Shown one piece after another: positions 16,053 through 26,100 of a DNA stretch of 29,558 nucleotides; position 1 is the first letter of the stretch, and every line of letters begins with the position of its first letter. The position numbers were made by a program, and so were the translations under genes. Origin of the DNA: WTJD01 sp964225175 (GTDB lineage Bacteria; Pseudomonadota; Gammaproteobacteria; Xanthomonadales; SZUA-36); NCBI GenBank assembly GCA_964225175.1, contig CAXQNK010000128.1, positions 1 through 29,558 on the forward strand, read 5' to 3'. The notes under the pieces were generated by a model that was not told the DNA's origin, searched no databases, and worked only from the letters and a program-made list of their open reading frames with translations.

Positions 16053-16480
16053 CAGGTTTCGAGCTCCTGGGTGCCGCGTCTCTGCCGCCGAACGAATACG
16101 GCGACCATCGCGGCGCCGCCCACCAGTAGCCCAAGCGGTGCCAGCCACAAAACCAGTGTGTTGCCTTTCAGCGGCGGCCGGTAGAGCACGAAGTCCCCGT
16201 AGCGTGCAACCATGAATTGCTTGATGTCTTCGTCACTGGCGCCCGATACCAGCATGCCATGCAGCTCTTTTCGCAAATCATGCGCCAGGGGGGCGTCGGA
16301 GTCTGCGAGGTTCTGGTTCTGGCAAACCAGGCAGCGTAACTCGGCAGTCAGCGCGTTGAATCGCTTTTCCTGCGCCGGGTCATCGAACGTCAATGGCTCC
16401 TGGTTAATGTTGACTTGCGCATGGGTGAGGCTGCAGCCCAACAGCAAAAGTACAATCCATCGTTGCAGGCCAGGCATCAT
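16052..16480 (-). CDS. ccmH: Cytochrome c maturation thiol protein CcmH (CcmL)
   Basis: This 142-residue protein has a signal sequence ending near THA (19-21), the redox motif LRCLVCQNQ (Cys50 and Cys53), and a C-terminal membrane helix around residues 108-130 followed by a short basic tail. CcmH works with CcmG to reduce, and perhaps hold, the heme-binding CXXCH thiols of apocytochrome c in the periplasm. The gene overlaps the ccmG stop by four bases (ATGA) and the ccmI start by one. Confidence 0.95.
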   Translation of the reverse strand: MMPGLQRWIVLLLLGCSLTHAQVNINQEPLTFDDPAQEKRFNALTAELRCLVCQNQNLADSDAPLAHDLRKELHGMLVSGASDEDIKQFMVARYGDFVLYRPPLKGNTLVLWLAPLGLLVGGAAMVAVFVRRQRRGTQELET

Positions 16481-17016
16481 GAGGGCTCCTGTTGCATGGA
16501 ATCGAGCATGGGCAGGATCACTTCGCGGATGATTTCCGGGGTCAGTGCGCCGATCTGCTTGAACACCACCCGGCCATCGGGGTCTACGAGGAACGATTCC
16601 GGTGCCGCATAGACGCCGAAATCAATGCTGACCCGTCCGTCATAGTCGGTGATGATGAGCGCGTAAGGGTCCCCATGACGAGCCAGCCATGCTCGCGCGT
16701 CCTCCGGTTCGTCACGAAAATTCAGTCCAACAACGGGCAAAACACCGCTCTCGGCCAATGCCATGATATGGGGATGCTCGACGACACAAGTGACACACCA
16801 GCTGGCCCAGAAATTGATCAGGTAGGGTTTGCCCTCCAGGGCCTGCGGATCGACACGCGTGCCGGGCTCGTTGAGCATCGGGAGGCTGAAATACGGAACA
16901 GGTTTGCCGATCAACGGCGAGGGTATCAGAGATTTTTCATCCGAGTTCTGTAAACCGATGGCCAGCAGAGTGCCCATCAGAATAAAAGCGATAAGCGGCA
17001 GGACGCGAGCCATCAT
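16477..17016 (-). CDS. ccmG: Thiol:disulfide interchange protein CcmG/DsbE
   Basis: The 179-residue product is a membrane-anchored thioredoxin-fold protein. One N-terminal helix (about 4-22) is followed by a periplasmic domain with the active site WASWCVTC (Cys74, Cys77). It reduces the disulfide of apocytochrome c, drawing electrons from CcdA or DsbD, neither of which is in this window. The first ATG, at 17016, overlaps the ccmF stop (ATGATGG), which fits the tight spacing of the operon; the longer frame to 17166 lies inside ccmF. Confidence 0.95.
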   Translation of the reverse strand: MMARVLPLIAFILMGTLLAIGLQNSDEKSLIPSPLIGKPVPYFSLPMLNEPGTRVDPQALEGKPYLINFWASWCVTCVVEHPHIMALAESGVLPVVGLNFRDEPEDARAWLARHGDPYALIITDYDGRVSIDFGVYAAPESFLVDPDGRVVFKQIGALTPEIIREVILPMLDSMQQEPS

Positions 17017-18950
17017 CCGCGACCGGCCTGTACCGGGTATTCGGCCCTGTCCGCTGAGGACCTGAAACGACGGTCGCTTGCGGCAACAATGCCCGCCACT
17101 GCCATAAGCAAGGCGCCCAACCAGATCCACCGCACGAACGGCTTCACGTACAGACGCACGGCCCACGCCTCGCCGTTATCCAGTGGTTCGCCCAGGGACA
17201 CGTAAATATCGCGCACAAACCCCGCATCGATCGCGGCTTCGGTCATGACCTGCTGGCTGCTGAAATATCGCCGTTTCTCGGAATACAAACGCGTGATTTC
17301 CTCACCGTGTTGGCGAACGATGAACTCGCCTCGGTCCGCGATGTAATTTGGGCCCTCCCGCGCAGAAATGCCGCTGAGCTGGAATTCGTATCCCGACAGC
17401 TCGAAGCGGTCACCAGGCGCCATGCGCAGATGTTTTTCAACACTGATCGCCCCGGTGAGTCCGATGCCCACAATGAAAACGCCCAGGCCAAAATGGGCAA
17501 GCGTCATGGCGATTTCGCCCCTTTGCAGGCGACCGCCTCGACGCAGCGGCCATGCAAGGGCAGCTGCAGCGACCCAGGCGCCACCAACCACCCCGGCAAT
17601 TCCTCTCAAGCCTGCCGTTGGTAACCAGATCCATGTCATGAGGCCGGCAATGACCGCCAGAGCCAACGGAAGATTGAGAAGCTTGAGGACCCGCCCGAGG
17701 CTGTCTTTACGCCAGCGGCTGAACACGCCGATGGGCAGCGCGAGGGCCAGGGGCGCGAGAAGGAGGGCGAACAGGAGTCCGAAATAGGGTGCGCCGACCG
17801 AGATCTTTCCCGCGCCCAGCGCGTCCACGGCCAATGGATAGAGCGTGCCCAGCAAGACCATCGCGGTGATCACGGCGAGCAGCAGGTTGTTGACCAGCAA
17901 CAGGGTCTCTCGTGACATACCTGCAAAACCTTCACCGCTCTGCAGGCGGGGCGCTTTCAGCGCAAACAGGGTCAAAGAGCCGCCCACGACGAGGAAGAGG
18001 TAAATCAGGATGTAAACGCCCCGGGTCGGGTCGGAGGCGAAGGCATGCACGGAGGTCAGAACGCCTGATCTGACCAGGAACGTCCCCAGCAGACTCAGGG
18101 AAAAAGCAGCAATGGCCAGCAACAGCGTCCAGTTGCCCAGCGCCCCTCGTTTCTCAGTGACGGCCTGTGAATGGATCAGCGCGGTGCCCACCAGCCATGG
18201 CATAAAGGAGGCATTCTCTACCGGATCCCAAAACCACCAGCCGCCCCATCCCAGCTCATAGTAGGCCCACCAGCTGCCGAGTGCGATGCCAAGGGTCAGA
18301 AAGGCCCAGGCGACATGTGTCCAGGGCCTGGACCAGCGAACCCATTCTCGATTGACTTCACCGCCGAGCAGTGCAGCGACCGCAAAGGCGAAGGCCACGG
18401 CGAATCCGACGTACCCCATATACAGCATGGGAGGGTGAATAATCAGCCCCGGATCCTGCAGGAGCGGGTTCAGGTCTCGTCCCTCTGGAGGCGGTGGCAG
18501 GATCCGATCGAAGGGGTTGGAGGTGTAGATGATAAATAGCAGAAAGCCGACTGAAATCAGGGCCAGTACCGACAGGACCCGGGCCCGGAAATCCGGTGGC
18601 AGCGTGTGGCTGAAGAGGGCCACGGCCAGTGTCCAGAGGGCAAGAATCAGCACCCAGAGCAACAGGGACCCCTCATGGGCGCCCCAGACGGCTGAGAAGC
18701 GATATTGCATCGGCAGCAGCGAATTGCTGTTCAGCGCGACGTAGCTGATCGAAAAATCCTGGATGATGAATGCATAGGTCAGCAGAGCGAAGGCCATCAT
18801 CAGGATGACGGCCTGCACAATGGCGCCTCGCCAGGCCAGGGACATCACACCTTCGTGCCCGGAACGAATGCCAATCCAGGGCAGCGCGCTGGTCATCACG
18901 GCAACCCAAAGCGCACAGAGCAGCAGAACCTGTCCCAACTCCGCGATCAT
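17013..18950 (-). CDS. ccmF: Heme lyase subunit CcmF
   Basis: CcmF (645 residues, like its E. coli counterpart) is a polytopic membrane protein that joins heme, carried by holo-CcmE, to apocytochrome c. The tryptophan-rich heme-handling WWD domain is at 235-246 (WGGWWFWDPVEN), and conserved periplasmic histidines lie at His172 (LIIHPPMLYMGY) and in the later SVHAFASDP loop. Late in the protein a periplasmic segment (EGPNYIADRGEF) precedes the last helix. The gene starts six bases after the ccmE stop. Confidence 0.97.
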   Translation of the reverse strand: MIAELGQVLLLCALWVAVMTSALPWIGIRSGHEGVMSLAWRGAIVQAVILMMAFALLTYAFIIQDFSISYVALNSNSLLPMQYRFSAVWGAHEGSLLLWVLILALWTLAVALFSHTLPPDFRARVLSVLALISVGFLLFIIYTSNPFDRILPPPPEGRDLNPLLQDPGLIIHPPMLYMGYVGFAVAFAFAVAALLGGEVNREWVRWSRPWTHVAWAFLTLGIALGSWWAYYELGWGGWWFWDPVENASFMPWLVGTALIHSQAVTEKRGALGNWTLLLAIAAFSLSLLGTFLVRSGVLTSVHAFASDPTRGVYILIYLFLVVGGSLTLFALKAPRLQSGEGFAGMSRETLLLVNNLLLAVITAMVLLGTLYPLAVDALGAGKISVGAPYFGLLFALLLAPLALALPIGVFSRWRKDSLGRVLKLLNLPLALAVIAGLMTWIWLPTAGLRGIAGVVGGAWVAAAALAWPLRRGGRLQRGEIAMTLAHFGLGVFIVGIGLTGAISVEKHLRMAPGDRFELSGYEFQLSGISAREGPNYIADRGEFIVRQHGEEITRLYSEKRRYFSSQQVMTEAAIDAGFVRDIYVSLGEPLDNGEAWAVRLYVKPFVRWIWLGALLMAVAGIVAASDRRFRSSADRAEYPVQAGRG

Positions 18951-18955
18951 GAGTC

Positions 18956-19405
18956 CTACTTGCTCCCTTCGATGACGTGCATGCCTTTTTCCCGCAGAGC
19001 ATCGGCGACCTCGGGAGGCATGTAGTTCTCGTCGTGCTTTGCCAATACCTCCCGGGCGATGAACAAGCCGTCGTCGTTCAGCGCACCCCTTGCGATGACG
19101 CCTTGTCCCTCCCGGAAAAGATCAGGCAGTATTCCGTCGAAACGAACGGTGACAGAATCGACGCCGTCGTTGACCTCGAACTGCACAAGCAAGCCGTTTT
19201 CCGCCCGCGCGAGGCTGTCAGGCGTGACCATGCCGCCAAGGCGAAATTCGCGACCCGACGGAAGTGCCTGGGCCTCAATGTCGCTCGGGCTCACGAAGAA
19301 AAGCATGTTCTGACGCAAAGAGTAAATCGTAACGCTGGCGGCCAGCGTGATGCCGATCAGTATGGCCAGCACGGCGATCATTCTTCGTTTACGCTTCGGG
19401 TGCAT
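18956..19405 (-). CDS. ccmE: Periplasmic heme chaperone CcmE
   Basis: The 149-residue product has a positively charged N terminus (HPKRKRR), one membrane helix (9-30) and a periplasmic OB-fold domain. The heme-attachment motif AKHDENYMPPE carries His124, which binds heme covalently, and Tyr128, an axial ligand. Holo-CcmE passes heme from the CcmC-CcmD complex to CcmF. The ATG overlaps the end of ccmD by 17 bases; a later ATG is possible but would remove the conserved basic segment. Confidence 0.96.
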   Translation of the reverse strand: MHPKRKRRMIAVLAILIGITLAASVTIYSLRQNMLFFVSPSDIEAQALPSGREFRLGGMVTPDSLARAENGLLVQFEVNDGVDSVTVRFDGILPDLFREGQGVIARGALNDDGLFIAREVLAKHDENYMPPEVADALREKGMHVIEGSK

Positions 19406-19544
19406 GGTGCTGTTCTCCAGGGCCGTTCTTGTCCCGAATAATTTTCCTGAGCCGATTGGCCTTCAGGATGGGCGAGCAGGCGCACCAGGTCAGCAGCACC
19501 AGCGCGCTCAGGTAGGCTGCGGCAATGAAAGGTGTATGCGACAT
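19389..19544 (-). CDS. ccmD: Heme exporter protein CcmD
   Basis: A 51-residue single-helix protein begins MSHTPFIAAAYLSALVLL and ends in a basic cytoplasmic tail (KANRLRKIIRDKNG). Size, charge pattern and place between ccmC and ccmE identify CcmD, which helps release holo-CcmE from CcmC and the CcmAB transporter. Its ATG shares a base with the ccmC stop (TAATG). A longer open frame upstream on this strand is a shadow of ccmC. Confidence 0.9.
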   Translation of the reverse strand: MSHTPFIAAAYLSALVLLTWCACSPILKANRLRKIIRDKNGPGEQHHAPEA

Positions 19545-20293
19545 TAGTTGCCTCCTCTGCCAAGTGCGTGAGCCACCCACCGCTTGCGTTGGTCCTGCTC
19601 GAGCAGGCGCAGCCGGGCCCGGGTGATCAGGTTGCCAAGGTAAAACACTTTCCATGCAAACAGCATGACCAGCATGGGAACCAGCATGCTCGGGTGGATG
19701 CTGCTGCCGTCTGTAGTCAGGCTGGGTGGCTGATGCAAGGTATTCCACCAGGTCACCGAGAAATGAATGATCGGTAAATTGACGACACCGACCAGTGCGA
19801 GCAAGGCTGCGGCCCGAGCCGCCTTGCGGGGCTCGTCATAGGCGCTGTAGAGGCCCATGACACCAAAATACAGGAACAGCAGAATCAGCTCGGAGGTCAG
19901 ACGCGCATCCCAGACCCAGTAAGTGCCCCAGGTCGGTTTGCCCCAAACCGCGCCGGTAAACAATGCCAGCGCCGTAAACGTCGCACCAATGGGTGCGCTG
20001 GAGATCATCAGGATTTCGGCGATCCGAATATGCCAGACGAGGCCGACAAAACCCATTGTCGCCATCAAGGCGTAGATCATCATGGACAGGTAGGCAGAGG
20101 GCACGTGCACATACATGATGCGCGCGCTCTCGCCTTGCAGGTAATCTGGTGGGGCTTGCAACAATCCCAGGTAGAGTCCGGTCGCGGCCAGTGCGAAGAA
20201 CAGCCCCCAAATCCACGGCAATAAGCGTCCGCTGTTCTCATAGAACCACGGGGGCGATCCGGTCTTGTGAATGAATAGCATCAGTTTATTCAT
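19544..20293 (-). CDS. ccmC: Heme transporter/handling protein CcmC
   Basis: The 249-residue membrane protein has six hydrophobic helices and the tryptophan-rich heme motif WGTYWVWD (122-129), with conserved histidines His63 (YVHVPSA) and His177 (PIIHFSVTWW) that bind heme axially. CcmC loads heme onto CcmE. The gene begins 19 bases after the ccmB stop. Confidence 0.97.
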   Translation of the reverse strand: MNKLMLFIHKTGSPPWFYENSGRLLPWIWGLFFALAATGLYLGLLQAPPDYLQGESARIMYVHVPSAYLSMMIYALMATMGFVGLVWHIRIAEILMISSAPIGATFTALALFTGAVWGKPTWGTYWVWDARLTSELILLFLYFGVMGLYSAYDEPRKAARAAALLALVGVVNLPIIHFSVTWWNTLHQPPSLTTDGSSIHPSMLVPMLVMLFAWKVFYLGNLITRARLRLLEQDQRKRWVAHALGRGGN

Positions 20294-20312
20294 CTGATCA
20301 CGCGTTGAATAT

Positions 20313-20996
20313 TTACTCGAGGGCCAGTTTGAGTGCCGCTGCAGTCGCGAAAGGCGCCAGGGTCAGGGCTGCGATCAGCCCGGCGGTCATCAACCCCAGC
20401 TGACCATTGTACGGCAAGCCCGCAACGGAGGCAGAGATCGCATTGGTCGCAAGGATCAGCAGCGGCACGGTCAGCGGAAACACCAGGAGAGACAATAGCT
20501 GCCCTCCGCGTTTCAGACTGACGGTGAGTGCCGCGCCAATGGCGCCCAGTAAGCTGAGGGTGGGTGTGCCGAGCAGCAGGCTGGTCAGCAGCACGCTGTA
20601 AGCGTCCTGGGGCAGATTCATCCACATGGCCAGCAAGGGGGACAACAGCACGATTGGAATGCCTGCGACTACCCAGTGCACCAGGATCTTGGCCAGCACG
20701 ATCAGTGTAAGCGGGTGACCTGAGAGCACAAACTGCTCCAGGGACCCATCTTCAAAATCGGATCGAAACAATCCGTCCAGAAACACGATGCTTGCCAGCA
20801 ATGCGGCAATCCAGATCACGCCGGGCCCGATTGACGCCAGCAGGGCGGGGCTTGGGCCTACACCGAGCGGGAACAGGCTCACAACCACCAGGAGGAATAA
20901 GAGGGGTTGGAGAAGCTCGGAACGGCGACGAAAAGCCAGCAGCAGATCGCGCCGCAGCAGGGCGAAAAAAGCCTTGGACAGAGAAACGTCGCTCAC
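20313..20996 (-). CDS. ccmB: Heme exporter permease CcmB
   Basis: This 227-residue protein, with about six membrane helices, is the permease half of the CcmAB transporter, which uses ATP to free holo-CcmE from CcmC. The start is best placed at the GTG (20996-20994) overlapping the ccmA stop (GTGA), giving MSDVSLSKAFFALLRRDLLL, the usual family N terminus; an ATG-started frame from 21080 would lie inside ccmA. The family segment FEDGSLEQFVLSGHPL is present. Confidence 0.94.
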   Translation of the reverse strand: MSDVSLSKAFFALLRRDLLLAFRRRSELLQPLLFLLVVVSLFPLGVGPSPALLASIGPGVIWIAALLASIVFLDGLFRSDFEDGSLEQFVLSGHPLTLIVLAKILVHWVVAGIPIVLLSPLLAMWMNLPQDAYSVLLTSLLLGTPTLSLLGAIGAALTVSLKRGGQLLSLLVFPLTVPLLILATNAISASVAGLPYNGQLGLMTAGLIAALTLAPFATAAALKLALE

Positions 20997-21586
20997 GAGG
21001 CGTCGGCTCCCGACACCAGTTCGCAGGCCACCACGGGCAAGCCCCCGGGCTGCGGGCGGCCGTGCGTGGCCAACACGCAACTCCCGCCACCCTCGATGTG
21101 CTGACGCAGCATATCGTCCAGCATTGATTCTCCCTGGCTGTCCAGGTTGGCGTAGGGTTCATCCAGAAGCCACAGTTCAGCATCCTGCACAAACAGGCGT
21201 GCAAGGGCACATCTTTTTCGCTGTCCTGCCGAGAGTGTTCGTGCTGCCTGCGTGGCGACCCTGCTGAGGCCGGCGCGCGCTACCAGCTCGGCCGTGCGGT
21301 CACAGTTAGAACCACAAAAACGTCGCATGAAATCAATATTTTCAGAGACGCTGAGATCGTCTTTTACCGCCAGTTGATGCCCAAGGTAGGCGCGGTTTCG
21401 CGCGGTGCAACGTACCTCGCCGTGACTGGGGGACAAAGTTCCTGCAATGATTCGAAGCAAGGTCGTTTTACCGCTGCCATTGGCCCCAGTGACCCAAAGG
21501 ACCTCGCCTGCCGACAGCGAAAAGCTCACCGACCTGAACACGGGCTCGAAATATCTCTCGAATGTCAGCTCTTGGACGGAAAGCAT
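20993..21586 (-). CDS. ccmA: Heme exporter ATP-binding protein CcmA
   Basis: The 197-residue ABC ATPase carries Walker A GANGSGKTT (about 32-40), signature LSAGQRKR, Walker B LWLLDEP and the switch histidine in ATHGRPQ. It pairs with CcmB and opens the ccm operon. The frame stays open to 21730, but the start MLSVQELTFER aligns with the E. coli CcmA N terminus; none of the upstream starts (21670, 21730) has a good ribosome site either. No strong promoter is evident in the 198 bases shared with the divergent gor. Confidence 0.95.
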   Translation of the reverse strand: MLSVQELTFERYFEPVFRSVSFSLSAGEVLWVTGANGSGKTTLLRIIAGTLSPSHGEVRCTARNRAYLGHQLAVKDDLSVSENIDFMRRFCGSNCDRTAELVARAGLSRVATQAARTLSAGQRKRCALARLFVQDAELWLLDEPYANLDSQGESMLDDMLRQHIEGGGSCVLATHGRPQPGGLPVVACELVSGADAS

Positions 21587-21784
21587 AGGCTTGAAATTGA
21601 TGGGGACGTGGGTATGGTAGGTGCTGGCCTGCGCCAAGTCCACGTGGCGATGAGTGGGTTGCTGATCCATGCCACAATAGCCATTCGAGGCCAGTGGCTG
21701 GGCCCGGTTGCGCTGTTGTCGCTTCGCCATGCTGGCGGACAGTGGCGATGATTAATTACGTTCAGGATTTTGCGGGGGTTGCAC

Positions 21785-23140
21785 ATGTCGACGTATGATT
21801 TTGACCTGTTCGTGATCGGCGCAGGCTCGGGAGGTGTCCGCGCCGCCCGAATCGCGGCAGGCCACGGAGCCCGGGTCGCGATTTGTGAGCACAGTCGCGT
21901 GGGCGGCACCTGCGTCATTCGAGGCTGCGTACCCAAGAAATTGCTGTCATATGCTGCGCATTTCAAGGAGGATTTCGAAGATGCCGCGGCGTATGGCTGG
22001 GAGCTGGAACGGCCCCGGTTCGATTGGCAAAGGCTGATTGCGGCGAAGGACCTGGAGATCGATCGCCTGAATTCGATCTACCTCGGGCTTCTTGAATCGA
22101 GTGGCGTAGCGCTGTTTTCCTGCCGAGGCACGCTGCTGGACGAACATCACGTCGTGGTGGGTGAACGTACCCTCAGTGCAGAAAAAATTCTGATCGCTGT
22201 GGGTGGAAGACCCTGGGTCCCCGAATTTCCGGGCTCTGAACTTGTCATCACCTCTGACGAGGCATTTCATCTTCGGTCACTTCCCGAGCGTGTCGCCATC
22301 GTTGGCGGCGGTTACATCGCCTGCGAATTTGCAGGGATATTCAATGGGCTTGGTGCGCAGGTGCATCAACTGTACCGCGGAGACCGGGTTTTGCGGGGCT
22401 TTGACGAGGATGTCCGAATTTTCCTCGGTCAAGAGATGCGCGAGAAAGGGATTCAATTTCATTTCGAACGGACCGTGCAGGCGATCACTCAAAGCGCCAA
22501 CGGGATTGAACTGAGGCTGGACAACGGGACCGAGCTGGCTGTCGATTGTGTGATGTATGCCACGGGTCGGGTGCCGGCCACGGCTGACCTGGGGCTGGCT
22601 AGTGCGGGCGTCGCGGCCCGTGCTGACGGGAGCATCCCCGTCGATGAGTACTCCCGTACCAATGTCCCGAACATTTTTGCAGTGGGTGATGTGACCCATA
22701 GAATCGCGCTGACACCCGTTGCGATCATGGAAGGTCATGCCTTCGCAGACAGCGAGTTTGGCGGCTCTCCTCGTCCCGTTGATCATGCTTTCGTGCCTTC
22801 AGCCGTGTTCAGCAATCCCCAGGTGGGCAGTGTGGGGTACTCAGAACAGGCTGCTCCGGCTTACTGTGGTGAGGTGGATGTCTACAAGTCTGAATTCCGT
22901 CCACTCAAGCACACTGTGACAGGACGAAACGAGAAAACGTTGATGAAACTGGTCGTGGAACATTTGACGGATCGCGTGGTCGGAGTCCACGTGTGCGGCG
23001 CAGACGCGGCAGAGATTGTCCAGGGTTTCGCAGTCGCGGTAAAATCGGGGCTCACCAAGGGTCAATTTGATGCCACCGTCGGCATACACCCAACTTCTGC
23101 CGAAGAATTGGTCACCCTCAGAACGCCTTTCCAGGGATGA
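21785..23140 (+). CDS. gor: Glutathione-disulfide reductase
   Basis: The 451-residue flavoprotein reduces glutathione disulfide with NADPH. Visible are the FAD motif VIGAGSGGVRAAR (10-22), the redox-active disulfide GGTCVIRGCVPKK (Cys43, Cys48), the NADPH motif VGGGYIACEF with nearby arginines (LYRGDRVLRGFD), the second FAD motif NIFAVGD, and the C-terminal catalytic HPTSAEE (His435, Glu440). The GGTCVIRGC form is typical of plant, cyanobacterial and many proteobacterial enzymes rather than E. coli Gor. ATG 21785 follows a run of G that can serve as ribosome site; an in-frame TTG at 21770 is less likely. Its stop overlaps the next gene by four bases. Confidence 0.93.
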   Translation: MSTYDFDLFVIGAGSGGVRAARIAAGHGARVAICEHSRVGGTCVIRGCVPKKLLSYAAHFKEDFEDAAAYGWELERPRFDWQRLIAAKDLEIDRLNSIYLGLLESSGVALFSCRGTLLDEHHVVVGERTLSAEKILIAVGGRPWVPEFPGSELVITSDEAFHLRSLPERVAIVGGGYIACEFAGIFNGLGAQVHQLYRGDRVLRGFDEDVRIFLGQEMREKGIQFHFERTVQAITQSANGIELRLDNGTELAVDCVMYATGRVPATADLGLASAGVAARADGSIPVDEYSRTNVPNIFAVGDVTHRIALTPVAIMEGHAFADSEFGGSPRPVDHAFVPSAVFSNPQVGSVGYSEQAAPAYCGEVDVYKSEFRPLKHTVTGRNEKTLMKLVVEHLTDRVVGVHVCGADAAEIVQGFAVAVKSGLTKGQFDATVGIHPTSAEELVTLRTPFQG

Positions 23141-26100
23141 AAACAACCATGTTTGAGAATATTTTCAGATTTTTGATCGTGATGCTGTGTTGCACCATGG
23201 GTGCAGTCGCGCTCGCAAAGTCCGGGTCGGAGGTCGAAGAGCAGGGCAGCGCTCGATACATCGTGACGCTGTCTGAGCCGTCACTGGCGCGATGGCACGC
23301 TCGCCGTCTTGCCGAGGAAGATGCACGACTGGTCGGGATTGACTCCCGCAAGCAACGCGTCGCGGGTGCCCAGCGGAGGTTGGATATCGGGGCACCAGAA
23401 TCGGTCGAATACCTTGCCGAACTTGATGAAAAATTCGCCCGTTTCAGCGAGGAATTTGCCAGTCTGCTTGGCCGCCCGCTGGACGCAAAGCACCGTTATC
23501 GTTATGCGCTCAATGGCATGGCAGTGTCGCTCACGCCGGGTGAGGTCGAGAGGCTGGCCGCTCATCCTCGCGTCAAATCGGTGGAGCGCGAGAGAATTCA
23601 CAAGCTCCACACGGATGCTGGTCCTGCCTGGATTGGCGCCGAGGCGATCTGGAGTGGCGAGGATGGCATCCCGGTCAGCCGCGGAAGCGGCGTCATTGTC
23701 GGTATCATCGACTCGGGGATCAATTGGGAACATACCTCGTTCAAGGATCTTGGCGATGGCACCGGCGGCCAGTTTATCCCCTACGACCATACCAATCCCC
23801 TGGGTGCGGAGCTGGGGCTGTGCTCGGAACCCGAGGTGGAGTGCAATGACAAGCTGATCGGCGTTTGGGATTTTGTCACTGACGATGAAGACACCGAGAC
23901 CGAGGAAGAATTCACCAACGGCTGGGATAATGACGGACACGGCTCTCACGTGGCGGCGACTGCGGTGGGCAATACCCACGATGTGAATTTCAGTTTCGAC
24001 CCCACGGGCCCCACGCGGCTTTCGGGGGTTGCCCCACAAGCCAACATGATCAGTTACCGCGTTTGTTTTATCGGTGATCCGGAGGATGGCGATGACGATG
24101 GGTGCCAGGGTTCCGCGATTCTGAAAGCCATCGATCAGGCGATTGAAGATGGCGTGGATGCGGTCAACTATTCCATTGGTTCGAGCGCATTTTCTCCCTG
24201 GTCGAGCGGCAGTTCTTCAGAAGCGTTTCTGAATCTTTACGCGGCCGGCATTTTCGCCGCTACCTCTGCCGGCAACTCGGGACCGGGTCTGGCGAGTGTT
24301 GGTTCACCCGCCAATGCGCCCTGGATCAGCGCCGTGGCGAATTCCACGCATGACCGGATTTTCGGTAATCAACTCGAAAACCTCAGCGGCGGAAATTCGC
24401 CGCCGCCCGGACCCCTGACCGGTGCTACCCGCGTGGGTGACTCGGGCGTGCGCCGTATTGTCCATGCCCGGGACTACGGTAATGCTCTATGTGGCGATTT
24501 CACAGACACTGCGGTCAGCGCTTCTTGTGACAGCCTGAACAGCCTTTCCAATCCGTTTGAGCCTGGAACATTCAATGGTGAGATCGTGGTTTGCGACCGG
24601 GGCGTATACGGTCGCGTGGAAAAAGGACTCAACCTGAAGCTCGCGGGTGCCGGGGGATACATCCTGGCCAACACCGCGGAATTCGGCCCGTCCGTGGTGG
24701 CCGATAACCACTGCCTGCCCGCGACACACCTCACGGAAAAGGATGGCGATACCCTCCGAGGCTGGCTCGCCACCGGCTCAGACCACGAGGGGTCTCTGTC
24801 TGAGGCGGGTGTGGTGCGCAATGCCAACGTGGCTGACCGGGTCAACGCAAGCAGTTCGCGAGGACCGGTCCCGGCGCCAGTCGAAGATGTTCTCAAGCCC
24901 AATCTGACGGCCCCGGGCACGGACATTCTCGCTGCATTTGCTGCGGATGATGACGACAGCAACAACTACGCCTTCCTCACGGGAACGTCCATGTCGTCCC
25001 CGCATGTTGCCGGGGCTGCTGCATTGCTGATTTCCATCACTCCTGACTGGTCACCGGCGATGATTAACTCCATGCTGGAAACCACGGCCACCTTCGACAA
25101 TGCGGTCGATTACGATGGGTCGATGCCTGGTCCACTGGATATAGGCAGCGGCCGTCCGCGGCTTGGAGAGGCGGCAAACGCGCCGCTCTACCTTGCGGTC
25201 AGCGCTGAACAATTCGAGGCCGCCAACCCGGGCAGCGGCGGCGATCCGGGCGGGCTGAATCTTCCCGGCATTGCCGAAAGTAAGTGTGTCGATGTCTGTT
25301 CGTTCGAGCGAACCGTGACCGCCAGGATCGGAGGCAGTTGGACCACCGGCACGGCCGGCTTCCCGAACGGCATCAAGGCCACGGTGTCACCCGCTGAATT
25401 CACGCTGGAAGCCGGCGAAAGCCAGGCGTTGACCCTGGACATCGAAATTAATGACGGCGGTCTTGTCGGCAGCTGGTTCTCTGGCGCGATCGAAATGACC
25501 CCTGAAGAGGGTGTGATGCAGACGATTACGGCGGCAGTGAACGCATTTGGGGGCACATTGCCGGCCCAGTGGGCGGTGAACACAAACCGCAATGCCGGCA
25601 ACCAGGAGTTTGAGCTCAGTGGTCTGGCGGCGCTCGAGGACGTGACGTTCAGGACGGACGGGCTTGCGCCTGAGCAGCGTCAGGTGGAGTCATTGCCTCA
25701 GGACCCCTCTCGCAGCGATCCTTACGATGACGACGTGGGTGCCTTCACGGTGCTCCAGTACGTTCCCGAGAGTGCGGTGAGGCTTTACGTTGAGACACTG
25801 GCCTCCACGGCCAATGACCTCGACTTGTTCATTGGTCGGGACCTCAATGGCGATGGCATCGCCCAGGCGAATGAGGAGATTTGTTCCAGCACATCTCCCG
25901 ATGAGCTGGAACTGTGTGACATCCTTGACCCCCCCGCAGATGACTATTGGATTCGTGTCCAGAACTGGGGTGCCGGGCCTGAAGCGCCGGATGACGCTAC
26001 GGTAGTTTGGACCGTGATCACGCAGTCAGCGGAGCTGAACCTGTCCGTGACGGCGCAGGGTATAGTCGATACCGGCGACAGTTTCCCGGTGCGCGTCTCC

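Noticed and set aside
21640..21647. CCACGTGG palindrome between ccmA and gor
   Set aside because: An 8-bp palindrome is chance level and it is not placed against a convincing promoter.
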